Positions 50,354-59,363 of a DNA stretch of 64,000 nucleotides are shown here, in pieces. The stretch is from the NCBI RefSeq assembly GCF_025145645.1, contig NZ_CP102252.1:310001-374000 (forward strand). Reading direction: 5' to 3'. Below the pieces are notes generated by a model. That model had not been told where the DNA came from, made no database searches, and saw nothing but the letters and a program-made list of their open reading frames with translations. Each line of letters starts with the position of its first letter. Within the stretch, counting starts at the first letter, position 1. A program made the position numbers and the translations under genes. Source of the DNA: Alistipes senegalensis JC50 (lineage in GTDB: Bacteria > Bacteroidota > Bacteroidia > Bacteroidales > Rikenellaceae).

Positions 50354-51451
50354 ATGCAGGCAGAATTACAGAAAATCGCGTCCCGATTCGCATTGGAGGG
50401 CGCTGTCACGGCAATCGACTCGCTGGGCGAGGGTTTTATCAACGACACCTTCATCATCCGCACGGAAGGCGGCGCGCCGGATTACATCCTCCAACGGAAG
50501 AACAAGAACATCTTCCCCGATGTCCCGGCCATGATGGAGAACATCCGCAAAGTCACGGATCACATCCGCCGCCGCGTCGTGGCCGAAGGAGGCGATCCCC
50601 TGCGCGAGGTGATGACGATCGTCCCGACCCGCGACGGGCACTACTACGCCGTGGACTCGCAGGGCGACTACTGGGCCGTGTCGGTCTTCATCGGCGACAC
50701 CATCGCCTACAACAAGGCGGACTCCCCGGAGCTGGCCCGCAAAGGCGGCGAGGGCATCGGCAAGTTCCAGGCCCAGCTGGCGGATTTCACCGAGCCGCTG
50801 GCCGAGACGATCAAGGGATTCCACAACATCCGCCACCGCTTCGTGCAGTGGGACGAAGCGATCGGACGCGACGCCGCAGGCCGCGTGAAGGATTTGACGG
50901 AGGAGATCGGCTGGATCGAGTCGCGGCGCAGCGAGATGCTCGGGTTCTGGTCGAAGGTCGAGGACGGCACGATCCCCACGCGGGTGACGCACAACGATAC
51001 GAAGATCAACAACATCCTCTTCGACAAGAAGGGCGGGGTGCTGTGCGCCATCGACCTCGACACGGTGATGAACTCCACATCGCTGAACGATTTCGGCGAC
51101 GCCATCCGCTCCTACGCCAACACGGGCGAGGAGGACGACCGCGATCTTTCGCGCGTGGGCATGTCGCTCGACATGTTCCGCGCCTACACCGAAGGCTACC
51201 TCTCGCAGCGGGCGAAGCAGCTGACCGAGCCGGAGATCGACAATCTGGCGTTCTCGGCGCGCTACATCACCTACGAACAGGTCCTGCGCTTCCTGATGGA
51301 CTACATCGACGGCGACACCTATTATAAGATCAAATACCCCGAACACAACCTCGTGCGCACGCACGCCCAGTACGAACTGCTCCGGAGCATGGAGAAGCAG
51401 TACGGCACGATGTGTGACATCGTACGGGAGACGGTGGCCAAATACAGATAA
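50354..51451 (+). CDS. APH-fold sugar kinase (N-acetylhexosamine 1-kinase-like)
   Basis: 365 residues of the aminoglycoside/choline kinase fold. The catalytic loop 'RVTHNDTKINNILFDKKGG' (Asp, Asn) and the metal Asp in 'LCAIDLDTVMNSTSLNDFGD' are intact, and the N-lobe has 'GEGFINDTFIIRTEGG' and 'YILQRKNKNIFPDVP'. In Bacteroidetes, genes of this type beside nagB encode kinases acting on GlcNAc or GalNAc. Here it leads an operon with a CBM9-like protein and two NagB-type genes, which supports an amino-sugar role. It is not an antibiotic-resistance gene. Confidence 0.8.
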   Translation: MQAELQKIASRFALEGAVTAIDSLGEGFINDTFIIRTEGGAPDYILQRKNKNIFPDVPAMMENIRKVTDHIRRRVVAEGGDPLREVMTIVPTRDGHYYAVDSQGDYWAVSVFIGDTIAYNKADSPELARKGGEGIGKFQAQLADFTEPLAETIKGFHNIRHRFVQWDEAIGRDAAGRVKDLTEEIGWIESRRSEMLGFWSKVEDGTIPTRVTHNDTKINNILFDKKGGVLCAIDLDTVMNSTSLNDFGDAIRSYANTGEEDDRDLSRVGMSLDMFRAYTEGYLSQRAKQLTEPEIDNLAFSARYITYEQVLRFLMDYIDGDTYYKIKYPEHNLVRTHAQYELLRSMEKQYGTMCDIVRETVAKYR

Positions 51452-51454
51452 GCC

Positions 51455-52102
51455 ATGAAAATTCGCAAAATCACAGGCGTTTCGCCCGACGACCGGGCAG
51501 CCGTGGAGCAGGCTTTCGCGGAGATCGAACCGCAGCCCGTCGCATGCTGCAACTGGCCCGCGGAATTTCCGTATGCCCCGGAGGTGTCGTTCCGCATGTT
51601 CCACACGGGCGACCGGCTGATGCTGCGCTTCGACGTGGCGGAGAGCTACACGGCGGCGCTGGTCACCGAGGACAACGGAGAGGTGTGGACCGATTCGTGC
51701 GTGGAGTTCTTCATCGCCCCCGACGAGGGATTGTACTACAATTTCGAGACCACCTGCATCGGCCGGATGCTCCTCTCGGGACGCAAGTCGCGGACCGAAG
51801 ACGTGCAGCCCGCCCCGGCGGAGGCGCTGGCGAGTGTGAAACGCTTCACCACGTACCCCTTCGGCGAACCGTTCGCCGAGCGCGAGGGCGACAACCGCTG
51901 GTCGCTGACGCTGGCCATCCCCCCGCAGGCGCTTTTCCGCCATGCGCTGACGGACTGGAGCGGCCTCGAAGCCCGGATGAACCTCTACAAGTGCGGCGAC
52001 AGGCTCTCGCACCCCCACTTCCTGTCGTGGAAGCCCGTGCGGACGGAGAACCCCGACTTCCACCGCCCCGAGTTTTTCGAAGCGGTGACGTTTGAAAAGT
52101 AG
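51455..52102 (+). CDS. CBM9-like domain protein
   Basis: 215 residues, no signal peptide. The fold resembles carbohydrate-binding family 9: 'PEVSFRMFHTGDRLMLRFDV', 'VWTDSCVEFFIAPDEGLYYN', 'ETTCIGRMLLSGRK' and the end 'LYKCGDRLSHPHFLSWKPVR'. It starts three bases after the kinase gene. A cytoplasmic CBM9-like protein is unusual; related small proteins are found in Bacteroidetes near sugar genes and have no known activity. Domain similarity moderate, role unknown. Confidence 0.65.
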   Translation: MKIRKITGVSPDDRAAVEQAFAEIEPQPVACCNWPAEFPYAPEVSFRMFHTGDRLMLRFDVAESYTAALVTEDNGEVWTDSCVEFFIAPDEGLYYNFETTCIGRMLLSGRKSRTEDVQPAPAEALASVKRFTTYPFGEPFAEREGDNRWSLTLAIPPQALFRHALTDWSGLEARMNLYKCGDRLSHPHFLSWKPVRTENPDFHRPEFFEAVTFEK

Positions 52103-52126
52103 CAACGACTAAACAATACCGAACCC

Positions 52127-54076
52127 ATGAACAACAAGTATTCCTTGCCCAAAGACGGAGGACTGATCGCCGAATCGGTGCCCCGCGACATCATCCACCG
52201 CTACGAGAAAATTCTCACGCGGGTCTATGAGAACGAATACGAAGGCGTGCAGTACGTCGCCGACAACATCGTCAAGGCGATCCGCACGTACAACGAACTC
52301 CACTGCTCGAACGAGGTCTACGAAGAGTCGCAACCGTTCGTGCTGGGCCTCACGACGGGGCGCACCCCGCTGGGTCTCTACCGCGAACTGGTGAAGCGCC
52401 ACGAGGAGGGGCAGATCAGTTTCCGCAACGTCGCGGTGTACAGCCTCGACGAGTTCTACCCGATCAAATCGACCGAACAGCAGAGCCGCAACTACCGCAT
52501 CCACGAGGAGTTCCTCAACCACATCGACATCCTGCCCGAGAACGTGCACATTCCCGACGGCACGATGCCCGAGGACAAGGTTTCGGAGTACTGCGCGTCG
52601 TACGACCATTCGGTGCGCCGCATCGACCTGATGATCATCGGCGTGGGCGAGGACGGGCAGATCGGCTTCAACGAACCGGGCTCCTACTCGCGTTCGCGCA
52701 CGCGGCTGGTGCAGCTCACCTACAACACCCGCAAGATCCAGTCGGGAGCCTTCTTCGGGCTGGAGAACACCCCCAAGATGGCGATCACGATGGGCATCGA
52801 CACGATCATGCGCGCCGACCGCATCATCCTGATGGCCTGGGGCGAGGAGAAGGCCCACATCGTGCAGAGGGTCGTCGAGGGCGAGATCACGGGACAGGTT
52901 CCCGCCTCGTACCTGCAAGCGCACTCGAATATCGAGGTGGTGATCGACGAGAACGCCGCACAGCTCCTCACCCGCGAGCAGACGCCGTGGCTGGTGGGTC
53001 CCTGCGACTGGACGCCGAAATTCGTCCGCAAGGCCGTGGTATGGCTCTGCGGCGTGGTTCAGAAGCCGATTCTGAAACTCACCTACAAGGACTACATCGA
53101 AAACTCGCTGGGCGAGCTGCTCGAACAGGGGCGCACCTTCGACCAGATCAACATCGACGTTTTCAACGACCTCCAGCACACCATCTCGGGATGGCCGGGC
53201 GGCAAGCCCAACGCCGACGACTCGACGCGCCCCGTCCCCTCGACGCCGTTCCCCAAGCGGGTGGTGATCTTCTCGCCCCACCCCGACGACGACGTGATCT
53301 CGATGGGCGGTACGTTCATCCGCCTCGTCCAGCAGGGCCACGACGTACACGTCGCCTACGAGACCTCGGGCAACGTGGCCGTGCATGACGACGTTGTGCT
53401 GCAAAATATCGACACCGCCCGCGAACTGGGCTTCGGCAACCACTACACCGAGGTCGAAAAGGTCATCGCCACCAAGAAGAAGGGCGAACCCGAACCGCGT
53501 GCGCTACTCGATCTGAAGGGCGCCATCCGCCGCGCCGAAGCGCGCGCCGCCGTGCGCTCGTTCGGTCTGAACCCCGACACCAACGCCCACTTCCTCAACC
53601 TGCCGTTCTACGAGACGGGCGGTATCAAAAAGGGACTGCTCACGGAGAAGGACATCGACATCATCGTCAAGCTGCTGCGCGAGATCAAGCCCCACCAGAT
53701 CTACGCCGCCGGCGACCTGGCCGACCCCCACGGCACGCACCGCACCTGCATGGAGGCCGTGCTCGGCGCGCTGGAAGTCGTGAAGGACGACGAATGGCTG
53801 AAAGAGTGCCATCTGTGGCTCTACCGCGGCGCATGGATGGAGTGGGACCTCGGCATGGTGGACATGGCCGTGCCCCTGTCGCCCGACGAGCTGATCATGA
53901 AACGCCACGCCATCTACCGCCACCTCTCGCAGAAGGACATCATGCCCTTCCCGGGCAGCGATCCCCGCGAATTCTGGCAGCGGGCCGAAGAGCGCACGCA
54001 GAACACCGCGCAGCTCTACGACCGGCTCGGCATGGCCGAGTATCAGGCCATCGAGGTCTTCGTAAAAATGTTTTAA
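52127..54076 (+). CDS. NagB-like domain fused to a LmbE/PIG-L deacetylase domain
   Basis: 649 residues. Residues about 40-300 match glucosamine-6-phosphate deaminase ('FVLGLTTGRTPLGLYRELVK', 'VAVYSLDEFYPI', 'IGVGEDGQIGFNEPGS'). Residues about 380-630 are LmbE/PIG-L: 'VVIFSPHPDDDVISMGG' holds the zinc His-Asp-Asp and 'ADPHGTHRTCMEAVLGAL' the other His. The product could deacetylate GlcNAc-type substrates and then deaminate. However, the catalytic His of NagB (DGHIAFNEP) is Gln here (DGQIGFNEP), while the free-standing NagB encoded downstream keeps His. The deaminase half may be regulatory or altered. Confidence 0.88.
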   Translation: MNNKYSLPKDGGLIAESVPRDIIHRYEKILTRVYENEYEGVQYVADNIVKAIRTYNELHCSNEVYEESQPFVLGLTTGRTPLGLYRELVKRHEEGQISFRNVAVYSLDEFYPIKSTEQQSRNYRIHEEFLNHIDILPENVHIPDGTMPEDKVSEYCASYDHSVRRIDLMIIGVGEDGQIGFNEPGSYSRSRTRLVQLTYNTRKIQSGAFFGLENTPKMAITMGIDTIMRADRIILMAWGEEKAHIVQRVVEGEITGQVPASYLQAHSNIEVVIDENAAQLLTREQTPWLVGPCDWTPKFVRKAVVWLCGVVQKPILKLTYKDYIENSLGELLEQGRTFDQINIDVFNDLQHTISGWPGGKPNADDSTRPVPSTPFPKRVVIFSPHPDDDVISMGGTFIRLVQQGHDVHVAYETSGNVAVHDDVVLQNIDTARELGFGNHYTEVEKVIATKKKGEPEPRALLDLKGAIRRAEARAAVRSFGLNPDTNAHFLNLPFYETGGIKKGLLTEKDIDIIVKLLREIKPHQIYAAGDLADPHGTHRTCMEAVLGALEVVKDDEWLKECHLWLYRGAWMEWDLGMVDMAVPLSPDELIMKRHAIYRHLSQKDIMPFPGSDPREFWQRAEERTQNTAQLYDRLGMAEYQAIEVFVKMF

Positions 54077-54095
54077 CCCCAAACCGTTTACAACC

Positions 54096-54896
54096 ATGCG
54101 CTTAATCATCGAAAATACGCCGCAGCAGGTAGCCCAGTGGGCCGCCGACTACATCATCCGGCAGATCAAGGCCAAGGAGCAGGTGACCAAGTCGCCGTTC
54201 GTGCTGGGCCTCCCGACGGGTTCGACCCCGCTGGAAACCTACAAGGAGCTGATCCGCCGCCACAAGGCCGGCGAGGTGTCGTTCAGGAATGTCATCACGT
54301 TCAACATGGACGAGTACGTGGGGCTTCCCGAGGAGCATCCCGAAAGCTACCATTCGTTCATGTGGAACAACTTCTTCAAGCACATCGACATCAAGCCCGA
54401 GAACGTCAACATCCTCGACGGCAACGCCGAGGACCTGGCGAAGGAGTGCGCCGACTACGAAGCCCGCATCGTCGAGGCCGGGGGCATCGACCTCTTCATG
54501 GGCGGCGTCGGCGAGGACGGCCACATCGCCTTCAACGAGCCCTTCTCGTCGCTCAACTCGCGCACGCGCATCAAGACCCTGACGCAGGACACGATCCAGG
54601 TCAACGCCCGCTTCTTCGGCGGCGACACGACCCTCGTGCCGAAGACCGCGCTGACGGTCGGCGTGGGTACGGTGCTGTCGGCCAAAAAGGTGCTGATCCT
54701 CGCCACGGGGCACAAGAAGGCCCGCGCGGTGCGCCACGGCGTCGAAGGCTCGTACAACCACCAGTGGACCATCTCGGCGCTGCAAGTGCATCCCAACGGC
54801 ATCCTCGTGTGCGACGATCCGGCCGCCGAGGAGTTGCGCGTAGCCACCTACCGTTACTTCAAGGACATCGAGCGGGAGAACCTGATCTCGAAATAG
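54096..54896 (+). CDS. nagB: Glucosamine-6-phosphate deaminase
   Basis: 266 residues, standard NagB length. It converts glucosamine-6-phosphate to fructose-6-phosphate and ammonia. Seen: 'FVLGLPTGSTPLETYKELI', 'VITFNMDEYVGLPEEHPES', the catalytic 'GGVGEDGHIAFNEPFSS' with Asp, His and Glu all present and 'LTVGVGTVLSAKKVLILATG'. It follows the NagB-LmbE gene by 19 bases and ends the operon. C-terminal allosteric residues are partly conserved, but allostery cannot be judged by eye. Confidence 0.96.
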   Translation: MRLIIENTPQQVAQWAADYIIRQIKAKEQVTKSPFVLGLPTGSTPLETYKELIRRHKAGEVSFRNVITFNMDEYVGLPEEHPESYHSFMWNNFFKHIDIKPENVNILDGNAEDLAKECADYEARIVEAGGIDLFMGGVGEDGHIAFNEPFSSLNSRTRIKTLTQDTIQVNARFFGGDTTLVPKTALTVGVGTVLSAKKVLILATGHKKARAVRHGVEGSYNHQWTISALQVHPNGILVCDDPAAEELRVATYRYFKDIERENLISK

Positions 54897-54915
54897 GGAC
54901 GACACCCCGATACGA

Positions 54916-54949
54916 AAACTCCCGCACTCTTGAACGAGTGCGGGAGTTT
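54916..54949. terminator. Bidirectional terminator between nagB and the rhamnoside operon
   Basis: AAACTCCCGCACTC (54916-54929) pairs with GAGTGCGGGAGTTT (54936-54949), loop of six. T-rich tails lie on both strands, serving nagB (plus) and the GH106 gene (minus). Confidence 0.85.
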
Positions 54950-54965
54950 CGTTTGCAGACGAGTT

Positions 54966-57900
54966 TTACAGCGCGACCCGTTGCAGCGTCACGGGACCGA
55001 TCAGCCCCGACTCCTGCAACGGTGATTCGGGTGTGTAGGGATTATAGGGCGACCAGGTGCGGCGTTCCGCTTCGGGCAGGCAGCTGTCGCTGACAAGACG
55101 GTTGACCCATGTGTTGACGACTTCGATCTCGAGTTCGTTCCTGCCCTCGCGGAGCAAGTCCGTAACGTCCACCCGGTACGGGGGCGTCCAGACACCTCCG
55201 GCATCGGCGCCGTTGACGCGGACTTTTGCCATCACCCCGACGCGGTTCAGGTCGAGCAGAATACGGCCGCCACCGTCGGCGGGCTTTTCAAAGATCGTCG
55301 AATAAGTCGCCGTACCGGAGAATCCGCGCAGACGCTCGTCGGCGCTCTGCGACCAGTCGCCGAGCGTATCGGTTGCAAGGGTGAAATTCCCCACCCCGTC
55401 GGGCGCTTCGAAGCGCACCTGCCAAGGGCCGTCCATCGCGGCGACCAGCTCCGGACGCGGGAAATTCGCATCGACCGTGAACTCCGCAACGGATTCCGCC
55501 GCCGGTTTACGGAAAACCACGAAACCGCTTTCCAGCGGTTCAAGACGCATCGGAATCTCCGTCACGGCCCCCTCGGCACGCCAGGCCGGAAGGTCGCGCA
55601 CGGCTCCCGTCACGGGCTGCCACCACTCGGGACGGCGGTTCGCAACACGGAACGACGCCGTGAATTCGACCGGCTCCTCCGACTGGTTCGACACGAAATA
55701 GATCTCGGCGCCGTCCGTCGTACGGTGTCCGAACAGCAGCGGCAGCGATGCGTCATGCCCGAAATCGGGCACAAGGCCGATCGCTTCGAAAACCTCCTCC
55801 ATCGAGTAACCGTCGAAGACCATGCCCTTACCGTAACGGTTGACATGTTTTCCCTTTTCAGGTCCCCACAGCTCGGCGGCCATCACCTGCACGCGGCTGT
55901 CGGCCTCCGGATAACCTGCAAGGCTCGGGGAGCGCATCGGGGCAGGTCCCAGCACGACGGCGCCGTCGTGCACGAGCTGCATCACCCGTTCCAGCACCTC
56001 GGGACGCATCGTCTCCTGCCGCGGCAGCACCAGCACACGGTATTGCGTGCCGTGGGGAAGCGTCAGCAGGCCGTCGCGCACCGTAGCGTCACGGCACAGC
56101 ACCTCGGCGTTGATATAATCGAACTGGTAGCCCGCCGGTAGCGCCGGGTCGCACACGCCCGTCATCTTCGGCACGTCCTCACCGATGAAATAGGCCGCAT
56201 CGGCCACGTTCAGCCCCTGCTGGAGCATGAAGTTACAGCGTTTGAGATAGGTGATGAAGAGGTCCAGTTGGTCGAACCACGTGTTGTTGCGGTTGAACTC
56301 GTTGCCGAAGAAGGCGTTCATACCGGGTTTCGGGCCGTCGGCCGCCTGCGAAATGTAGACATGCAACAGCGTGTTGTTGATGCCCTCCGAGAAGAAGCGG
56401 TCGCCGCGCTGCTTCATCAGGTAGGGATGGCGCGCATAGGGCGAAAAAGCCGCCGTGAACGATTCGGCCGAAACCTTGTTCTTGCCGTAAATATGGGCGC
56501 AGGAGGATGCGGCACGGTTCTCGATATTGCCCAGCTCGCCCTCGCTCCAGTACTCCCCGGCCACCTCGTCCGACTGGCCGCCGTACTGCAAAAACTCGCC
56601 CGGGAAGCCCCAGTGTCCGTAATTTTCGAGCCATGTGATGAAACCGTCGCGGTGAGCCAGTTCGCGCAGGGCGCCGATATGGTCGTACGACAACCGGTCG
56701 GCCATCATCCGCCGCAAGTCCCACAGGAAACGGTCCGAACGGTCGCGGTCGCCGATCGTCAGGCCGCTGAACACGGGCAGGTAGGGATGCGCGTCGTAGC
56801 CGTAACGGGCCTCGAACGCCTCGAAAAAATCGTCGCCGAAGTTCTGGCCGCCCTTCTCGTAACTGTCGGCCACGATGACTTTCCACGACTTGCGGTCGGC
56901 GGCGGGAATGCGACGGCACAGCTCCCCGACGAAAGCGTCGTAATGCTTCGCCAGATGCGCGGGGCTCCATTTGTCGACCTCCAGCCCTGCTCCGTCCTCC
57001 AAGGCGGGACCGTTCATCACCCCGGTCGGCACCATGCCCGTGCGCAGGATCATCCAACGTCCGGCAGGAGCCTCCCAGCGAAGACGGTCACCGGCGAGAC
57101 AATCGCTGATGTCAACGACCGATTCAGGTGCGACGGCGGCCGTCGTGTCCTTCGCGGCGGGCTGGCGATCCCACATATAGTCGTCCCAGTAAGGCAGCGG
57201 CGTCTGGTGCATCTTGGCCAGCGATTTTTCGGAATAGCGTTCCACGAGCGGCAGGGCCGAAAATTCCACCTCGGCCAGACCGCCGTTCGCCGAAGCGCCG
57301 CTCACCACCAGCCGGAAAACGTCGGCTTCGGTCGGCTCGCAGGCGATCGTAACGGGGGCGTAGGGATCGAATCCCACCTCCGGGGAGGGATTCGTGCGGT
57401 CGATGACGAAGCGGCGCAGTACGGTCGTACGACCGTCTTTTACCGCCTGCAACTCCGCGGCAACGGCAAAAGGCATATGGGCCGGATAGATTCGTACTGA
57501 CCGGAGCGTGAAGTCCTTAACAGGTTTCGCCTCCACCACCGCATCACGTCCCGGCACACACTCCAGCGCCGTCGCAGGATCGCCGTCGAACGCCTTTGCA
57601 GCGCCCGCGGAACCGCTCACACGGGCCGATGACGCGTCGAGTTTCAGCACGCCTTCGGGAAGCGGCACGGCAACGGTCCTCACGTCGGTGAAGTCGGGCG
57701 AAGGGGCAGGGAGCGCGACCTCCACCACCCGTCCGCCTTCGACCTCGGCGGAAACGGTGGACAGGTAGCGCATCGACTCGTGGGGTTCGATCCACGGTCC
57801 TCCCGCCTGGCTCCAGCCCGGGCAGTTGAACACGCCGAGGTCGATTCCGAGTTCCGTGGCGCGCTTCATGGCCGTGTGCATGATCTCGTACCACTCCTCG

Positions 57901-58175
57901 GTGAAGAGTTTCACAGGGCCCCGGGGAGTCCCCTCCGCTTCGGGAAGTCCGATGTTACCGATGAAAGCGCGGTCGATGCCGATGCGCTTCATCGACTCGA
58001 GATCGGCGGCAACGCCATCCTTCGAGACATTGCCCGAGATCCAATACCAGTAGACCGATGTCTGAATACCGGCCGAGGAGGGATCGTGAAATCCCTCCTC
58101 CAAGCCCTGCGGCCCGTCGCAGGCCGCCAGAAGCATCGAGCACGCCGCAAGGGCGCACAGGCGTATGTTCTTCAT
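54966..58175 (-). CDS. GH106 alpha-L-rhamnosidase-like lipoprotein
   Basis: 1069 residues with a lipobox (SMLLAAC, Cys 19). The N-terminal 'VYWYWISGNVSKDGVAADLE' and 'GIDLGVFNCPGWSQAGGPWI' are typical of GH106, as are 'SYEKGGQNFGDDFFEAFEAR' and the later 'LPAGYQFDYINAEVLCRDA'. A C-terminal beta-domain shaped like the GH2 sugar-binding fold ends the protein ('RILLDLNRVGVMAKVRVNG', 'VWTPPYRVDVTDLL'). GH106 enzymes remove L-rhamnose from pectin side chains. It is the last gene of an operon with GH78 and fucO, whose product handles lactaldehyde from rhamnose breakdown. Confidence 0.83.
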   Translation of the reverse strand: MKNIRLCALAACSMLLAACDGPQGLEEGFHDPSSAGIQTSVYWYWISGNVSKDGVAADLESMKRIGIDRAFIGNIGLPEAEGTPRGPVKLFTEEWYEIMHTAMKRATELGIDLGVFNCPGWSQAGGPWIEPHESMRYLSTVSAEVEGGRVVEVALPAPSPDFTDVRTVAVPLPEGVLKLDASSARVSGSAGAAKAFDGDPATALECVPGRDAVVEAKPVKDFTLRSVRIYPAHMPFAVAAELQAVKDGRTTVLRRFVIDRTNPSPEVGFDPYAPVTIACEPTEADVFRLVVSGASANGGLAEVEFSALPLVERYSEKSLAKMHQTPLPYWDDYMWDRQPAAKDTTAAVAPESVVDISDCLAGDRLRWEAPAGRWMILRTGMVPTGVMNGPALEDGAGLEVDKWSPAHLAKHYDAFVGELCRRIPAADRKSWKVIVADSYEKGGQNFGDDFFEAFEARYGYDAHPYLPVFSGLTIGDRDRSDRFLWDLRRMMADRLSYDHIGALRELAHRDGFITWLENYGHWGFPGEFLQYGGQSDEVAGEYWSEGELGNIENRAASSCAHIYGKNKVSAESFTAAFSPYARHPYLMKQRGDRFFSEGINNTLLHVYISQAADGPKPGMNAFFGNEFNRNNTWFDQLDLFITYLKRCNFMLQQGLNVADAAYFIGEDVPKMTGVCDPALPAGYQFDYINAEVLCRDATVRDGLLTLPHGTQYRVLVLPRQETMRPEVLERVMQLVHDGAVVLGPAPMRSPSLAGYPEADSRVQVMAAELWGPEKGKHVNRYGKGMVFDGYSMEEVFEAIGLVPDFGHDASLPLLFGHRTTDGAEIYFVSNQSEEPVEFTASFRVANRRPEWWQPVTGAVRDLPAWRAEGAVTEIPMRLEPLESGFVVFRKPAAESVAEFTVDANFPRPELVAAMDGPWQVRFEAPDGVGNFTLATDTLGDWSQSADERLRGFSGTATYSTIFEKPADGGGRILLDLNRVGVMAKVRVNGADAGGVWTPPYRVDVTDLLREGRNELEIEVVNTWVNRLVSDSCLPEAERRTWSPYNPYTPESPLQESGLIGPVTLQRVAL

Positions 58176-58187
58176 AAGCCCTGCGGG

Positions 58188-59342
58188 TTAAAAGGCTTTG
58201 CGGTAAAGCGCCTCGATCTCGGTGATCGACGTGTCGCGCGGATTGCCGCCCGTGCAAACGTCGTTGAAAGCCGCCACGGAGAGCGCCGGGATGTCGGCCT
58301 CCTTCACGCCGATCTCGTGCAGCCGTTGGGGAATGCCGATGCTCAGCGAGAGGTCGCGGACAGCCTTCACGGCAGCGGCGACGCCCTCTTCGACGCTCAT
58401 TCCGGCCGTATCGACACCCATAGCACGGGCGATGTCGCGGTATTTCGGAGCAGCGGCCGACTCGGCGTTGTACTCCATCACATAGGGCAGCAGCAGGGCG
58501 TTGGCGACGCCGTGAGGCGTGTCGTAAAAGGCACCCAGCGGGTGCGCCATCGAATGCACGATGCCGAGCCCCACGTTCGAGAAGCCCATGCCGGCGATGT
58601 ACTGCGCCACGGACATCCCCTCGCGCGCCGCAGCGTTCTTGCCGTCATCGACGGCGGCTTTGAGGTGCTGCGCGATCAGTTCGATGGCCTTCAGTTCGAA
58701 CATGTCGGACATCGTCCACGCACCTTTGGTAATATAGCCCTCGATGGCGTGGGTCAGGGCGTCCATGCCCGTCGCGGCGGTCAGCCCCTTGGGCATCGAA
58801 TACATCAGTTCGGGATCGACGATGGCCACCGACGGAATGTCGTTGGGATCGACGCAGACCATCTTCTTGCGGGCCTCCTCGTCGATGATGACGTAGTTGA
58901 TCGTCACCTCGGCGGCGGTTCCGGCGGTGGTCGGCAGCGCAAAGGTCGGCACGGCGCGGCGGTGCGTGTCGGCAGGCCCTTCGAGCGACTTCACGTCGGC
59001 GAATTCGGGGTTGTTGGTCACGATGCCGACGCCCTTGGCCGTGTCGATGACCGAGCCACCGCCCAATGCCACGATGAAGTCGGCACCCGAGGCCCCGAAG
59101 GCGGCTACGCCGTGCTGCACGTTGGCGATGGTCGGATTGGCCTTCACGTCGGTGAAAATTTCATAGGGAATGCCGGCTCCGCGGAACACCTCCTCGATCT
59201 TGGAGGCCACGCCGAAGCGGACGAGGTCGGCATCCGTCACGAAGAAGGCTTTCTTGTAGCCGCGGCGGCGCGCCTCGTCGGCGATCATCGAACGGCATCC
59301 GGCGCCGAAATAGGAGATTTCATTCAATACGATACGTTGCAT
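58188..59342 (-). CDS. fucO: Lactaldehyde reductase (iron-containing alcohol dehydrogenase)
   Basis: 384 residues, normal for FucO. It reduces L-lactaldehyde, formed from L-rhamnose or L-fucose, to 1,2-propanediol using NADH and Fe2+. Seen: 'FIVALGGGSVIDTAKGVGIV' (cofactor), 'FALPTTAGTAAEVTINYVI', 'TGMDALTHAIEGYITKGAW' and the metal-site 'GIVHSMAHPLGAFYDTPHG' (His ligands). It sits between the two rhamnosidase genes, which fits rhamnose catabolism. rhaA, rhaB and rhaD are not in the window. Confidence 0.92.
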   Translation of the reverse strand: MQRIVLNEISYFGAGCRSMIADEARRRGYKKAFFVTDADLVRFGVASKIEEVFRGAGIPYEIFTDVKANPTIANVQHGVAAFGASGADFIVALGGGSVIDTAKGVGIVTNNPEFADVKSLEGPADTHRRAVPTFALPTTAGTAAEVTINYVIIDEEARKKMVCVDPNDIPSVAIVDPELMYSMPKGLTAATGMDALTHAIEGYITKGAWTMSDMFELKAIELIAQHLKAAVDDGKNAAAREGMSVAQYIAGMGFSNVGLGIVHSMAHPLGAFYDTPHGVANALLLPYVMEYNAESAAAPKYRDIARAMGVDTAGMSVEEGVAAAVKAVRDLSLSIGIPQRLHEIGVKEADIPALSVAAFNDVCTGGNPRDTSITEIEALYRKAF

Positions 59343-59363
59343 AATCGAATCTGTTTAAGTTGG

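Noticed and set aside
50354..51451. Aminoglycoside resistance phosphotransferase
   Set aside because: The fold is shared, but the operon with nagB-type genes points to sugar phosphorylation.
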